A stretch of 64,000 nt of DNA from Actinomycetota bacterium (GTDB taxonomy: Bacteria > Actinomycetota > Actinomycetes > Actinomycetales > Microbacteriaceae). Made by a program: the position numbers and the translations under genes. Shown piece after piece: positions 14,481-24,690 of this stretch (the stretch's first letter is position 1; each line of letters begins with the position of its first letter). The notes beneath the pieces are model-generated. The model saw only the letters and a program-made list of their open reading frames with translations, searched no databases and was not told the origin of the DNA. The stretch is from assembly GCA_018268455.1 (NCBI GenBank), contig JAFDWM010000293.1, positions 1 to 64,000 on the forward strand, written 5' to 3'.

Positions 14481-16680
14481 TCGACTCCTCGCCGGTGGAG
14501 GAAGGCGGAACGGGTGCAGCGTCGGCCTCGGCGGTGTCGGTGTCGACCTTGGTGTCGTCATCACCGGATCCGGATCCGCCCGCAGCGCTCTCGGATCCGT
14601 TCATGCCTTCCGCGGCATTCTTCGCCGCGACGGCCTTGCGTCGCCGGATCGTGCGGTAGATGCCGGCGCCGATGAGGAGCACGCCGAGGGATCCGAAGAT
14701 GATGAGCCCGATCGTCTCCCACTCCGCGCGGATCGTGAGCCGGGCGGTCTGCGTGGGACCGATCGGCACTCCGGTGGGGCTCGTCAGGGTCATCGTGAGG
14801 CTGAGCTCGGTGTTGGCGACATGCGACTCGAGCGGCAGCTTCACACGCGTGGTGCTGGACGGCTGCGCGTCGACCTCGGTCACGGCGGGCACCTCGACGC
14901 GCGCGTCGCTCGTCGACGCGTTCAGGCGTACGTGCACGGGGTATGGCAGGTCGTTGCGCACCCACACCGGGACGTCGACCTTGGCACTGATGAGGATCGG
15001 ATTGGACGGCTGGATCCCCACGGCCGCCATCGTCTTCTCGGTGTTCACGCGGTGCTCGCGCAGCGCTGCCGCGAAGTCGTCCGGGCTGGTGTGCACGCCC
15101 ACGCCCAGCAGGCGAAGGGTCGAGATGCGATCGCGCACGATGAGATCGGCCGGCCGGTCGAGGATCGTGGCGAACTGCGCCAGCCGCCCGGCGTCGTCAC
15201 TGAGGGCGAGGACGGCGGCCGCGCGATCCTCGGCCGTCGAGGTGGCGACGGCCAGCGGCGCCGCGGCGGCGGACTGGATGCGGTCCAGGCGCACATCCGG
15301 AGCGGCGGCGAACGCCGTGATCGCCCCGGTGAGACCCGGCTCCGAGCGCGCGTCGGCACGGGCGAGCCCGGCGAGCACGGTCGAGCCCGGCGCCGCGAAC
15401 CACAGCATGGCGTTGGCCTCGGTGAGGTCGTGCCCGCGTTCGTTCGCGTCACCCTGCACGGCGGCGTCGCTCAGTGCGGTGGACACCGCGTCGTCGGTGA
15501 CGAGCACAGACGCGCCGTCGACCGTCGCGCGCGCGGCGACGGGTGCGTCGTCGGCGCCGGCCGTGAACGTCGACGACGGCAGGATCGTGGCGGAGCCGGG
15601 CCCGGACACGTAGTGCGACATCGTCACGACCTGCTCTGCCGTCACCTGGCCGCGCGGCCAGAGGAGGTCGCTGCGCGCTCCCGCGATGGCATCGGGGGAG
15701 GGCTGCTGCGCGGTGGGACCCGTGGCGGCGGGCGTGGGGGTCGGCGTCGTCGGTGCGGCGCCGGCCGGGGTCAGGAAGGGCGCGTAGTCCGTGACCGCGA
15801 GCGGCGCCGTGAGCCCGGCCGCGGCCTGGGCTGTCGCATCGGCGTCGCCGAACTGCAGCGCGAACCTGTCGTTGGAGAGCGACTCCAGGCGGGAGAGCCA
15901 GGCCGTCGCACTCGCGGGAGCGTTAGCGCCCAGCACGCGGATCGCCGCGGCGATCGACGGATCGATCGCCAGCACGGCCGATGTGCCGGAGATCCCGTTC
16001 AGCTGCGCGGTGAGAGCGCCGGCCGGGGCCGTGAGCGTCGTGAGCTCCGTGGCCGTCAGCAGGGATCCGCTGGGCTTCGCAGTGATGGGCACGACGGTGA
16101 GGACGGTGGCGGGGGCACCCTGGGCGACGACCAGTGCCGTGCGCGCGGAGGCGCCGGGCTTGGGGGCGTCCGCACCCGAGGCGGGTGCGTCGAGGGTCGC
16201 GCGCAGCGGGTACACGCCGGGGGTGAGCGCGCCGACGTCGGCCGCCGCGAGAGAGACGGGTGTGCGCGTCGTGCCGCCGGCGTCGATCACGGTGGTGCGC
16301 ACGTCGCCGATCGCATGCAGATCGGCGGATGCGGATCCGTCCAGCCAGGCGGCGACCGCGCGCCGGTCTGCGAGCGGGCTCTTGCCGAGCTCGACGTGCA
16401 CGGTGCCCGCACCGACGCCGGAGGTGGCGTCGTTGCGCAGCGTGAGCGTGCCGGTGAGCGGTGCTCCGGGCAGGTAGGTCCCGTTCGCGTCGGGCTGCAG
16501 CCAGAGCTGCAGACCGGCGTGCTCGGGCGTCGGCGTCGGCGTGGGTGCCGGGGTCTCCGCGGCGAACGCGGGGGCGGGCATCGCCGCGGGGAGCAGCAGG
16601 CCGACGGCGACGGCGAAGGCCCCGGCCGCGCGGCGGAGTCGCAGGCGCAGGCGGGCAGAGGGCGTTTCGGTCTCTGTCAT
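14473..16680 (-). CDS. Secreted, membrane-anchored protein of the DUF6049 type
   Basis: A 735-residue protein with an N-terminal signal peptide (after RLRLRRAAGAFAVAVGLLLP, cleavage near AFA-AE), a threonine/proline linker (TPAPTPTPTPEH), a large extracellular alanine-rich body and one C-terminal membrane helix (EWETIGLIIFGSLGVLLIGAGIY) followed by RRRK and an acidic tail. This architecture and its place next to murJ and upstream of trxB match the actinobacterial DUF6049 family; function unknown, probably cell-envelope related. ATG 16680 is preferred because the signal peptide starts there; the frame runs on to 16839. The stop overlaps murJ. Confidence 0.83.
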   Translation of the reverse strand: MTETETPSARLRLRLRRAAGAFAVAVGLLLPAAMPAPAFAAETPAPTPTPTPEHAGLQLWLQPDANGTYLPGAPLTGTLTLRNDATSGVGAGTVHVELGKSPLADRRAVAAWLDGSASADLHAIGDVRTTVIDAGGTTRTPVSLAAADVGALTPGVYPLRATLDAPASGADAPKPGASARTALVVAQGAPATVLTVVPITAKPSGSLLTATELTTLTAPAGALTAQLNGISGTSAVLAIDPSIAAAIRVLGANAPASATAWLSRLESLSNDRFALQFGDADATAQAAAGLTAPLAVTDYAPFLTPAGAAPTTPTPTPAATGPTAQQPSPDAIAGARSDLLWPRGQVTAEQVVTMSHYVSGPGSATILPSSTFTAGADDAPVAARATVDGASVLVTDDAVSTALSDAAVQGDANERGHDLTEANAMLWFAAPGSTVLAGLARADARSEPGLTGAITAFAAAPDVRLDRIQSAAAAPLAVATSTAEDRAAAVLALSDDAGRLAQFATILDRPADLIVRDRISTLRLLGVGVHTSPDDFAAALREHRVNTEKTMAAVGIQPSNPILISAKVDVPVWVRNDLPYPVHVRLNASTSDARVEVPAVTEVDAQPSSTTRVKLPLESHVANTELSLTMTLTSPTGVPIGPTQTARLTIRAEWETIGLIIFGSLGVLLIGAGIYRTIRRRKAVAAKNAAEGMNGSESAAGGSGSGDDDTKVDTDTAEADAAPVPPSSTGEESNE

Positions 16681-16815
16681 CGGGGATCCATCGGGCGCGT
16701 GGGGACGCGAGGGCTGGCGTTGCGATTCTAGGCGGCGCACCGTGACGATCCCTGGAGGCGAGCCTGGGATCCGGCTCCGCAACCCGCGGCGGACTGCCGG
16801 GCGGACACGCCCGCG

Positions 16816-16821
16816 TAGGCT
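16816..16821 (+). promoter_or_regulatory. -10 element TAGGCT of a probably leaderless gene
   Basis: TAGGCT ends 6 nt before GTG 16828 with no ribosome binding site. Confidence 0.55.
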
Positions 16822-16827
16822 GACGCC

Positions 16828-18354
16828 GTGGTCCGTCACCTCTCGCCCCGTCCCGATCCCGCGCTCTGCGCCGCGCTCGCCGCCGACCTCGACGCCGCCG
16901 ATCTGCGCTCGGAGCCGCTGAGGGCGGCATGGGGTGCGGAGGCGGATGACGCTCTCGCACGCGGTATCCGCTCACCGCTGCTGCGTGCGATCGCCGGGCG
17001 CGATGACGCGCTCGCGACTCTCGGGCGCCTGTTCGTGCTCGGGATGCCGCAGCCGGAGAGCGCGGTCGCCGCAGCCGTCGCCCGCACTGGAGTGCACGGA
17101 CTGGAGGCGCTGGGGCTGGCCTACCGGGAGGACGGCCGGGTGGTGCCTGCCGCGCTCATCCGTCCGCAGTCATTCATCGACGCGGACGGGGTCGGGGAGT
17201 GGTGGATCGCGAGCGACCTCGACGAGGTCGCACTCGGCGGCACCCTCCCGGCCGACCACGTGCTCGGGGTCGGCGGCGCGTCCCGCACCCTGGCGTCCCT
17301 CGTCATGCCGGTTGCGGTCGACCGCGCACTGGATCTCGGCACCGGATGCGGGATCCAGGCGCTGCTGGTGTCACGGCACGCGGGATCCGTCGTCGCCACC
17401 GACATCTCCGAGCGCGCCCTCGCCTACGCCGAGCTGAACGCCCTGCTGGCCGGGGTGCACAACGTCGAGTTCCGCCGGGGCAGCATGTTCGAACCGGTCG
17501 CCGGCGAGGCCTTCGACCTCATCGTCTCGAACCCGCCGTTCGTGATCACGCCGCGCGACGCCGACGTGCCCGAGTACGAGTACCGTGACGGCGGCCTCGT
17601 CGGGGATGCGCTCGTCGAGGCGTTCGTGCGGGCCGCCCCCGCACATCTTGTACCCGGGGGATCCGCTCAGCTGCTCGGCAACTGGGAATCGATCGGCGCC
17701 ACGCTCGGCATGAAGCGTCTGGAGTCGTGGATCTCTCCGGCGCTCGACGCCTGGGTGGTGCAGCGGGAGACGCTGTCGCCGCTGGGATATGCCGAACTGT
17801 GGATCCGCGACGGCGGCACGACGCCCCGTGACGCCGCATTCGAACCGCTCCTGGACGCCTGGATCGACGACTTCGCCGCGCGGGGCGTGACCGAGATCGG
17901 GTTCGGGTACGTGCTGATCCGCGCGCCGCGTGCGGCCGCCCCGGACGAGGTCGTCGCCGCGCCGCTGCGTCGCTTCGAGACCCTGGTGCAGCCGGTGCAG
18001 AGCCCCGGCCGCGCGTTCCGTGACGGCCTTGCCGGTCACGACGCGCTCGTCGCGGGGATCCCGGACGTGCTGCTCGTCGCCGGCGACGTCACGGAGGCCC
18101 GCCACCACCTGCCCGGTCAGGAGGCGCCGAGCGTGATCGAGCTGCGCCAGGGCGGCGGCTTCGGCCGCACGGTGTCCGTGGATCCGGCGCTGGCCGGGTT
18201 CGTCGGCGCCTGCGACGGCGAGCTCTCGGTCGTCCAGATTGTGTCCGCGCTCGCCGACCTGTTCGAGGTGCCCCTCGCCGACCTGTGGGCCGATCTCGAA
18301 CCGCGCCTGCGCGCTCTCGTGACCGACGGCTTCCTGATCCCCGCCGAACGATGA
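16828..18354 (+). CDS. Class I SAM-dependent methyltransferase
   Basis: The 508-residue product has a central Rossmann methyltransferase domain: ALDLGTGCGIQALLVSRHA (SAM-binding motif I, about residues 170-188), ATDISERALAYAELNA (motif II) and the catalytic SNPPFVI (motif IV, about 232-238), the N/D-PP-Y/F signature of N-methyltransferases such as PrmC/RsmC. About 150 residues precede and 200 follow the domain, much longer than PrmC, so the substrate is unknown. GTG 16828 has a TAGGCT box 6 nt upstream. It diverges from the DUF6049-type gene. Confidence 0.85.
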   Translation: MVRHLSPRPDPALCAALAADLDAADLRSEPLRAAWGAEADDALARGIRSPLLRAIAGRDDALATLGRLFVLGMPQPESAVAAAVARTGVHGLEALGLAYREDGRVVPAALIRPQSFIDADGVGEWWIASDLDEVALGGTLPADHVLGVGGASRTLASLVMPVAVDRALDLGTGCGIQALLVSRHAGSVVATDISERALAYAELNALLAGVHNVEFRRGSMFEPVAGEAFDLIVSNPPFVITPRDADVPEYEYRDGGLVGDALVEAFVRAAPAHLVPGGSAQLLGNWESIGATLGMKRLESWISPALDAWVVQRETLSPLGYAELWIRDGGTTPRDAAFEPLLDAWIDDFAARGVTEIGFGYVLIRAPRAAAPDEVVAAPLRRFETLVQPVQSPGRAFRDGLAGHDALVAGIPDVLLVAGDVTEARHHLPGQEAPSVIELRQGGGFGRTVSVDPALAGFVGACDGELSVVQIVSALADLFEVPLADLWADLEPRLRALVTDGFLIPAER

Positions 18355-18398
18355 CCCAGATCCGGCACCGCAGAACCGCGAGACTCCATCTGGGTGAC

Positions 18399-18444
18399 GA
18401 GACTGCAACGCAGAGCTGCAGTCTCGTTGCGGAGTTGCAGTCTC
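18399..18444. repeat. Three-part inverted repeat GAGACTGCA / TGCAGTCTC
   Basis: GAGACTGCAAC (18399-18409) is mirrored perfectly by GTTGCAGTCTC (18434-18444) and also by the inner CTGCAGTCTC (18416-18425). The first arm can therefore pair with either of two partners, giving mutually exclusive hairpins, between a stop codon and the next gene on the same strand. Confidence 0.7.
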
Positions 18445-18496
18445 ACGGATCGACGGAAAGGGAATGCGGATCCGGATTCATGCGTTTGCATAGAAC

Positions 18497-19580
<1,084 letters not shown>

Positions 19581-19730
19581 TGGTCCTGCCCGAGATCGCG
19601 AGATCCCGCTCCGGATGTTCCCGTCGCAAAAGATGTCGCCAGTCCAGGCGCGGAACGATATTTAGTGCGACGGGAACGGCCCGGCCGGAAGGAAAGATCC
19701 GGGCCGACGGAAACGAACCGCCGGGCCCCG

Positions 19731-21569
19731 TCAGTCGTTCCCGGGGGCGCCGAACAGGTTCTTGCCGTGCTTGTGCAGCAGGTTGTAGGCGTCCATGAAC
19801 GTCTGCGGCTGCTTGTCACCGGGCAGGCCGTAGCGCGACAGCAGCAGACCCAACAGGCCCTGAGCGGGCGGAGTCAGCGGTTTGTTCGCGTGCGCATGCG
19901 CGGGATGCGGTGGCTTCGACTCGGGGTTCGGCGGCGTGTACAGCGACGTGGTCACGGGCCAGTCCGAGGGATGGCGGGGCTTGTCCATGTTGATGATCTG
20001 GAACAGGTCGTTGGCCGATGCGTCCCGTCGGGTGAGAGGCTTCAGCCCGTGCAGGCGTGTGAGCGTCTTGATGACGGATCCGTGATGCATCTGGTCGTTG
20101 ATGATCGTGCCCCTGCGCGTGTACGCCGAGACCGCGATCGCGGGGACGCGGCAGCCGAGCCGGTCGAACTCGAAGCCCATCTCACCGGGACCGGAGTTGT
20201 CCGGCGGCGTGGCCCTGGGCGGCACGACGTGATCGTACGTGCCGCCGTGCTCGTCGAATGTGATCAGGAAGAGCGTGTTGACCGCGTTGGATCCCTTCGG
20301 CGACTTGCTGGTGCGGATCGCGTCGTAGATGTCGTGCACGAGGTCGTCGCCCGCGCGCACGTCCGAGAACGCGCTGTTGATGAGGGTTGTGTCCTCGTTC
20401 TTCAGGTCGGTCTCGCGGCGGGCGCCGAACGGTGGGTGGAAGTCGTTGTGGTCGTAGATCATCCGGGGCTCGATGAACGCGTACGCGGGCAGTTCACCGT
20501 GCTCGACGTCGGCGTAGAACTCCTCCATCGTGCCGAAGTGCTCGGTGCGCCAGAACTTCTCCAGCACCGGGGCGTGCAGCACGCCGGTGAACGAGACCAT
20601 CTGCACCTCGTCGAAGTACACCTTCCAGCTGAGGCCGGCATCCTCGAGGCGGTTGAAGATGGTCGGCGATTTCGGGCCGTCCATCCACTTGCCGTAGTCG
20701 CCGCCCTCGTGATTGGTCACGAAGCCGTGGGAGGTGGACGCGTTGAAGAAGGTCCGGTTGCAGAACGTCTGCGACGGAACGGCGCAGAACCAGTGATCGA
20801 AGACGGCGAACTCGCGGGCCAGCGTCGACACGGTCGGCAGCATCTCCGGCGAGAAGGAGCCCATGATGCGCTTGCGCTCGTCCTCGGTGGGCTCCTTGCC
20901 GTGCTTGAGCCGCATGAGGTTCACCTGGTAGTCGGTGACGAAGCCGCTCATGGTCGGCTCCTGCCCCTCGCCCGGGTGATTGTACGGGGCGCGGAAGCCG
21001 CCGTCATAGAGATCGGCGTTCTCGGCCGGGTCGATCACGTTGTACAGCTGGGTGTTGACGTGCGGGTACATCTCGCCGGGGTCCGGATCCGGCCAGGTCA
21101 TGATCTGATCGGTCGGACCCTGATAGATGTGCGCGTCGTAGCGCACGCCGTCGAGCTCGTTGTAGTACTCGCCGAAGTCGAGACCGGCGAACTCCTTGCC
21201 CTCCGGCAGCGTCTCCTTCGTGTAGAGGTAGCCGAGCAGGTTGTCGAAGGAGCGGTTCTCGCCCATCAGCACGACGATGTGGTCGAAGCCGGGTGCGTGT
21301 CGGGGCGCGAGCGCGCCGTAGTCGTCCATCGCCTCCTGGAACCCCTCGCGCTGACCGAGTGCGAAGCCGGCTGCGGCGCCGCCCGCGCCACCGACCACGG
21401 CCCCGGCGGCAGTGAGGCCCCCCATGCGCAGGAAGTCGCGACGCGATCGGCCCTGCCCCTGTGCCGCTGCGCCGCCGTCTTCGTGTACCGGATCCACCAC
21501 GGGTGCAGTGTCGTCCGGCGCAGGTGGGTGCTCTTCGGACGGGGTGCTGTTCTTCTTCCGGCGGATCAT
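19731..21569 (-). CDS. Tat-exported phosphoesterase (phospholipase C/acid phosphatase family)
   Basis: The 612-residue product has a long polar N-terminus, a twin-arginine signal SRRDFLRMGGLTAAGAVVGG (about residues 43-62) and the phosphoesterase domain typical of bacterial phospholipase C and AcpA-type acid phosphatases. Visible motifs are FDHIVVLMGENRSFDNLLGYL (metal ligand and nucleophile region, about 96-115) and TFDEHGGTYDHVVPP. It should act outside the membrane on phospholipids or phosphate esters; the substrate is unproven. ATG 21569 has TAGGAT 6 nt upstream, suggesting a leaderless transcript. It is monocistronic. Confidence 0.88.
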   Translation of the reverse strand: MIRRKKNSTPSEEHPPAPDDTAPVVDPVHEDGGAAAQGQGRSRRDFLRMGGLTAAGAVVGGAGGAAAGFALGQREGFQEAMDDYGALAPRHAPGFDHIVVLMGENRSFDNLLGYLYTKETLPEGKEFAGLDFGEYYNELDGVRYDAHIYQGPTDQIMTWPDPDPGEMYPHVNTQLYNVIDPAENADLYDGGFRAPYNHPGEGQEPTMSGFVTDYQVNLMRLKHGKEPTEDERKRIMGSFSPEMLPTVSTLAREFAVFDHWFCAVPSQTFCNRTFFNASTSHGFVTNHEGGDYGKWMDGPKSPTIFNRLEDAGLSWKVYFDEVQMVSFTGVLHAPVLEKFWRTEHFGTMEEFYADVEHGELPAYAFIEPRMIYDHNDFHPPFGARRETDLKNEDTTLINSAFSDVRAGDDLVHDIYDAIRTSKSPKGSNAVNTLFLITFDEHGGTYDHVVPPRATPPDNSGPGEMGFEFDRLGCRVPAIAVSAYTRRGTIINDQMHHGSVIKTLTRLHGLKPLTRRDASANDLFQIINMDKPRHPSDWPVTTSLYTPPNPESKPPHPAHAHANKPLTPPAQGLLGLLLSRYGLPGDKQPQTFMDAYNLLHKHGKNLFGAPGND

Positions 21570-21575
21570 GCGGCG

Positions 21576-21581
21576 ATCCTA
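21576..21581 (-). promoter_or_regulatory. -10 element TAGGAT of a probably leaderless gene
   Basis: On the minus strand, TAGGAT ends 6 nt before the ATG at 21569. Confidence 0.5.
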
Positions 21582-21688
21582 GCGATCCCCGCGAGTCGCT
21601 GGGAGCGCGGCGCCCGCTCGCACCGTGCGGGTGCCGATGGCATCGCTCCCGCGTGCGGGGGAGCACGTAGTGCCGCGGGCGGAACAGC

Positions 21689-23230
21689 TCAGCGGACGGT
21701 CGCGGCATGCAGGGCGAGCAGAGCACTGCGCGTGGCGACGCCGTACTTGCGCAGGAGCTGGGTCGCGTGCACCTCGACCGTGCGGTGCGAGACGCTCAGG
21801 TGCGCGCCGATCTCACGGTTCGAGAGCCCGCGGAGCAGCAGCTCGAGCACATCGTGTTGACGGGGCGAGAGGGACTCGGCGGGGAGCGGAGCCGGGCGCA
21901 GTGACGCGGACTGCGCTTCGGAGGGCGACATCGCCGACGCTGCTGCCGCACGTTCGCTGACCCGCTCGGGGAACAGCGTGCGTGCGAGCTCCGGATCGAA
22001 TCGCATCGGTGACGTCGGCCCGATCCGCTCGAAGGCGCGCGCGAGCTCTTCGTCGAGGCCTGGTGCACGCCCCAGGCATGCGCGCACGTAGCTCGCCGTG
22101 ACCCCGCCGCCGGGATGGGCCAGCGGCAGCCGCGGCGCGGTGCGTGCAATCAGATGTGCTGCCATGTCGAGCTCTCCGGCCAGCACCAGGGCGGTCGTCT
22201 GGGACGCGGCCAGGTGTGCGGCGGCGTGCGGCGACCAGGAAGGGTCGTCGAGAGAGGCAGAGGCGAGGAGCGCCCGCGCGTGCAGTGCGTCCGAGACGCG
22301 GACATCCCTGTAGGCGGCGGTGTACACCTGGCCCAGCTGCATCATCAGGGCGCGATCCGCGATGTTGCGCGTGGACGTCGCCAGTGCGCGGTAGATGAAT
22401 CCGGTCTCCTCCGCCGAGTAGAACAGTTCGGTCGGGCCCGAGCGCATGAGGTCGAGGAGGCGCACCAGATCCTGCAGCAGCGCCTCGCCGGAATCGATGC
22501 GCAGCGCATTGCGCACGGCGTCGGAAGCGTCGTCGAAGGCGCCGGTCCACAGGGCGCCGACCGCGGCGGTGATCCATGCGCGAAGGGCGGCGTCGCCGCC
22601 GGCGCGGGCGACGAGACCAGCAACGCGGTGAGCCTCGGCGGAGTCGCCCGCGGCGAGCAGCGCGTCGGCGTGCACCAGCAGCGGCACGGTGAGCTCGGAC
22701 TGCCTCCGTGGATCCGCCGCGACCATATGGCGTGCGGCGGCGGGGGCGCGGCCGCTGCGCATCGCGGTGCGTGCGAGTGCCTCGTGCACAGGACGGCGCT
22801 CGGCGCGCGTCGAGTCGTGGATGACCTGCGCACGGATCCGCTCGTCGGTGAAGCGGGCCTGTCCACCGTCGATGCGCAGGATCTCGTGCGGTTCGCCGAA
22901 CAGCAGGACGTCGATCTCCACGCCGGCCGCGTCCAGGAGCTCGCCCAGCGGCACGTCGGGATCCAGCGCAGCGAACAGCAGCAGACGCCGCTCGGCGGTG
23001 CGGATGTGATCCAGGGTGCTCGACCGTGCGCTCGGGACCAGGGGCAGGGGGTCTGGCAGCACGGCGGCGCCGCGGAGTTGTTCCGGGGTGAGCGCGATGG
23101 CGAGCTCGCCGATGACGCGCTCGTCGCCGTCGGCGAACGCCGCGAGGTGAGCGGCCACATGCGGAGCGACCGGGATGCCCCCGGCTGCGGCACCGGCGAT
23201 GCGCAGCGGCGTGGTCGACGGTCTGGCCAT
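21689..23230 (-). CDS. LuxR-family transcriptional regulator
   Basis: A 513-residue protein with a C-terminal LuxR/GerE helix-turn-helix: LSPRQHDVLELLLRGLSNRE and GAHLSVSHRTVEVHATQLL (about residues 449-490). The upstream ~430 residues are helical, alanine-rich and resemble the winged-helix plus TPR-like part of large LAL/MalT regulators, but no P-loop NTPase precedes it, so this is a shortened form. ATG 23230 has GAGGAG at about 23236-23241. It is followed by the phosphoesterase gene but with its own 119-nt gap. Target genes are unknown. Confidence 0.85.
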   Translation of the reverse strand: MARPSTTPLRIAGAAAGGIPVAPHVAAHLAAFADGDERVIGELAIALTPEQLRGAAVLPDPLPLVPSARSSTLDHIRTAERRLLLFAALDPDVPLGELLDAAGVEIDVLLFGEPHEILRIDGGQARFTDERIRAQVIHDSTRAERRPVHEALARTAMRSGRAPAAARHMVAADPRRQSELTVPLLVHADALLAAGDSAEAHRVAGLVARAGGDAALRAWITAAVGALWTGAFDDASDAVRNALRIDSGEALLQDLVRLLDLMRSGPTELFYSAEETGFIYRALATSTRNIADRALMMQLGQVYTAAYRDVRVSDALHARALLASASLDDPSWSPHAAAHLAASQTTALVLAGELDMAAHLIARTAPRLPLAHPGGGVTASYVRACLGRAPGLDEELARAFERIGPTSPMRFDPELARTLFPERVSERAAAASAMSPSEAQSASLRPAPLPAESLSPRQHDVLELLLRGLSNREIGAHLSVSHRTVEVHATQLLRKYGVATRSALLALHAATVR

Positions 23231-23385
23231 CGGGCTCCTCTCGGACGGGGCCTCTAGAATCGCACCTCGTCGCGCCGGATCCCGCGGATCCGACCCTCGT
23301 GCGCGCAGTGACGCCGGTCTGTCGACGACACACTAAGGGATACCCCGTATGACGATGCGGGTGCCCGCGCAGTGCGACGTCACCG

Positions 23386-24612
23386 TCAGCGTGCGGCCGG
23401 CGCGGCCTCGAGGATCCGATCGGGATCCGGCTGCTCGGCGACGAGGCGCAGGATCGGCCCGAGTGCTGCCCGGATGCTCATCATGCGCACGGCGGTCTCG
23501 CGCATCCAGGCGAGCGCGGCGCCGCGCCGGAACATGAGCCTGGCCAGAGTACGCGAGTTCGCCTGCGCGGACTCGACCCGCGGCTTCTGGATCCGCTCCC
23601 ACTGCGCCAGCCGGCCGGGGAGGGCGGACGGATCCGCATCGCGCATCAGCCGCGCCAGCATCCATGCGCTCTCCATCGCCATGCCCGCGCCGATTCCGGC
23701 CGTGGGCAGGAACCCCGCTGCCGCGTCGCCGAGCAGCACCGCACCGGGCGCCGTCCAGCTCTCGGCACGGGTGTCGTCGAGCCGCCACAGGTAAGGATCC
23801 TCCGTCCGCTCCAGCGCGCCGAGCGCACTCGCCAGGCGCGGGCCGATGCGGCGCGTGCGCGTGCGCACCCGGGCGAGCACCGCGGCGAGATCGGGCTCGT
23901 CGTCCGGCCGGCACAGGATCGTGCCGGCGCGGCCGTGCACCGGGTAGACGCCGAGGAAGAAGCCGTCGCCCCACAGCTCCTCCGCACTGGGGTCGGCGTC
24001 GCCGTCGACCCAGGCGACCCATCCGCTCCACCCGGTGTCGACGCCGGTGACCGTGCCCACCGGGAGCAGCGTGCGCATCCGCGAGTGCAGGCCGTCCGCC
24101 CCGACCACCAGATCGAACCCCGCGTCGCCGATCGTGGCACCGTCCCGGTCGACGAACGCGGCGACAGAGGTGTCGCCGTCGCGGCGCACCGCGTCGACCG
24201 TCGTGCCGAAAGACACCGGACAGCCGTGCGTGGTGAGCACCTCGATCAGCGCGCCGCGATCGATGCCGCGGTAGTCGCCGTAGGGGAGCAGCACTTCGCC
24301 GAGGGGATCTGAGCGCAGGATCGGCCCACGATGTCCGTGGAAGGTGAACCGGTCGAGGGTGGTGCTGCGGCGCCGGTACTCCTCGTGCACGCCGACGTCG
24401 TCGAGGGCGCGGTCGACCAGCGGCATGAGCGCGAGCATGTAGCCCGGATGCGTGCCGTCCTGCGCCCGGTCGACGACCACGGGATGAAGCCCGTCCCGGC
24501 GCAGCAGCTGGGCGAGGGTGAGGCCGGCGATGCCGGCGCCGACGATGAGCACGCGCAGCCGGTCGTCGGCCGCGGCGGCGAGCTGCACGTCGAGAGGGGT
24601 GGGTTCGATCAT
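23386..24612 (-). CDS. FAD-dependent monooxygenase
   Basis: The 408-residue product is a class A flavoprotein monooxygenase: LIVGAGIAGLTLAQLLRRDG (FAD ADP-binding motif, about residues 22-41), the DG motif DLVVGADGLHSRMR and VLLGDAAAGFLPTAGIGAGM (FAD ribityl motif). It probably hydroxylates an aromatic or antibiotic-like substrate. ATG 24612 is preferred over 24624 because GGAGGATCTC lies just before it. It diverges from a TetR regulator, with two near-identical palindromes between them (24627-24642 and 24662-24677), so it is almost certainly that regulator's target. Confidence 0.9.
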   Translation of the reverse strand: MIEPTPLDVQLAAAADDRLRVLIVGAGIAGLTLAQLLRRDGLHPVVVDRAQDGTHPGYMLALMPLVDRALDDVGVHEEYRRRSTTLDRFTFHGHRGPILRSDPLGEVLLPYGDYRGIDRGALIEVLTTHGCPVSFGTTVDAVRRDGDTSVAAFVDRDGATIGDAGFDLVVGADGLHSRMRTLLPVGTVTGVDTGWSGWVAWVDGDADPSAEELWGDGFFLGVYPVHGRAGTILCRPDDEPDLAAVLARVRTRTRRIGPRLASALGALERTEDPYLWRLDDTRAESWTAPGAVLLGDAAAGFLPTAGIGAGMAMESAWMLARLMRDADPSALPGRLAQWERIQKPRVESAQANSRTLARLMFRRGAALAWMRETAVRMMSIRAALGPILRLVAEQPDPDRILEAAPAAR

Positions 24613-24626
24613 GAGATCCTCCAAAG

Positions 24627-24642
24627 TGGACCACGTGGTCCA
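24627..24642. promoter_or_regulatory. TetR operator 1
   Basis: Perfect 16-nt palindrome TGGACCACGTGGTCCA between the divergent monooxygenase and TetR genes, just upstream of the monooxygenase start. Confidence 0.85.
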
Positions 24643-24661
24643 TTCGCCACTGTACGCCTAC

Positions 24662-24677
24662 TGGACCACATGGTCCA
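24662..24677. promoter_or_regulatory. TetR operator 2
   Basis: Perfect palindrome TGGACCACATGGTCCA (18 nt with flanking C/G), one base pair different on each side of the centre from operator 1 and 35 nt away. It abuts the TAGGCT -10 element of the TetR gene, so binding would block the regulator's own promoter. Confidence 0.85.
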
Positions 24678-24678
24678 G

Positions 24679-24684
24679 TAGGCT
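24679..24684 (+). promoter_or_regulatory. -10 element TAGGCT of the leaderless tetR gene
   Basis: Ends 6 nt before ATG 24691 and directly follows operator 2. Confidence 0.6.
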
Positions 24685-24690
24685 GTCCGC

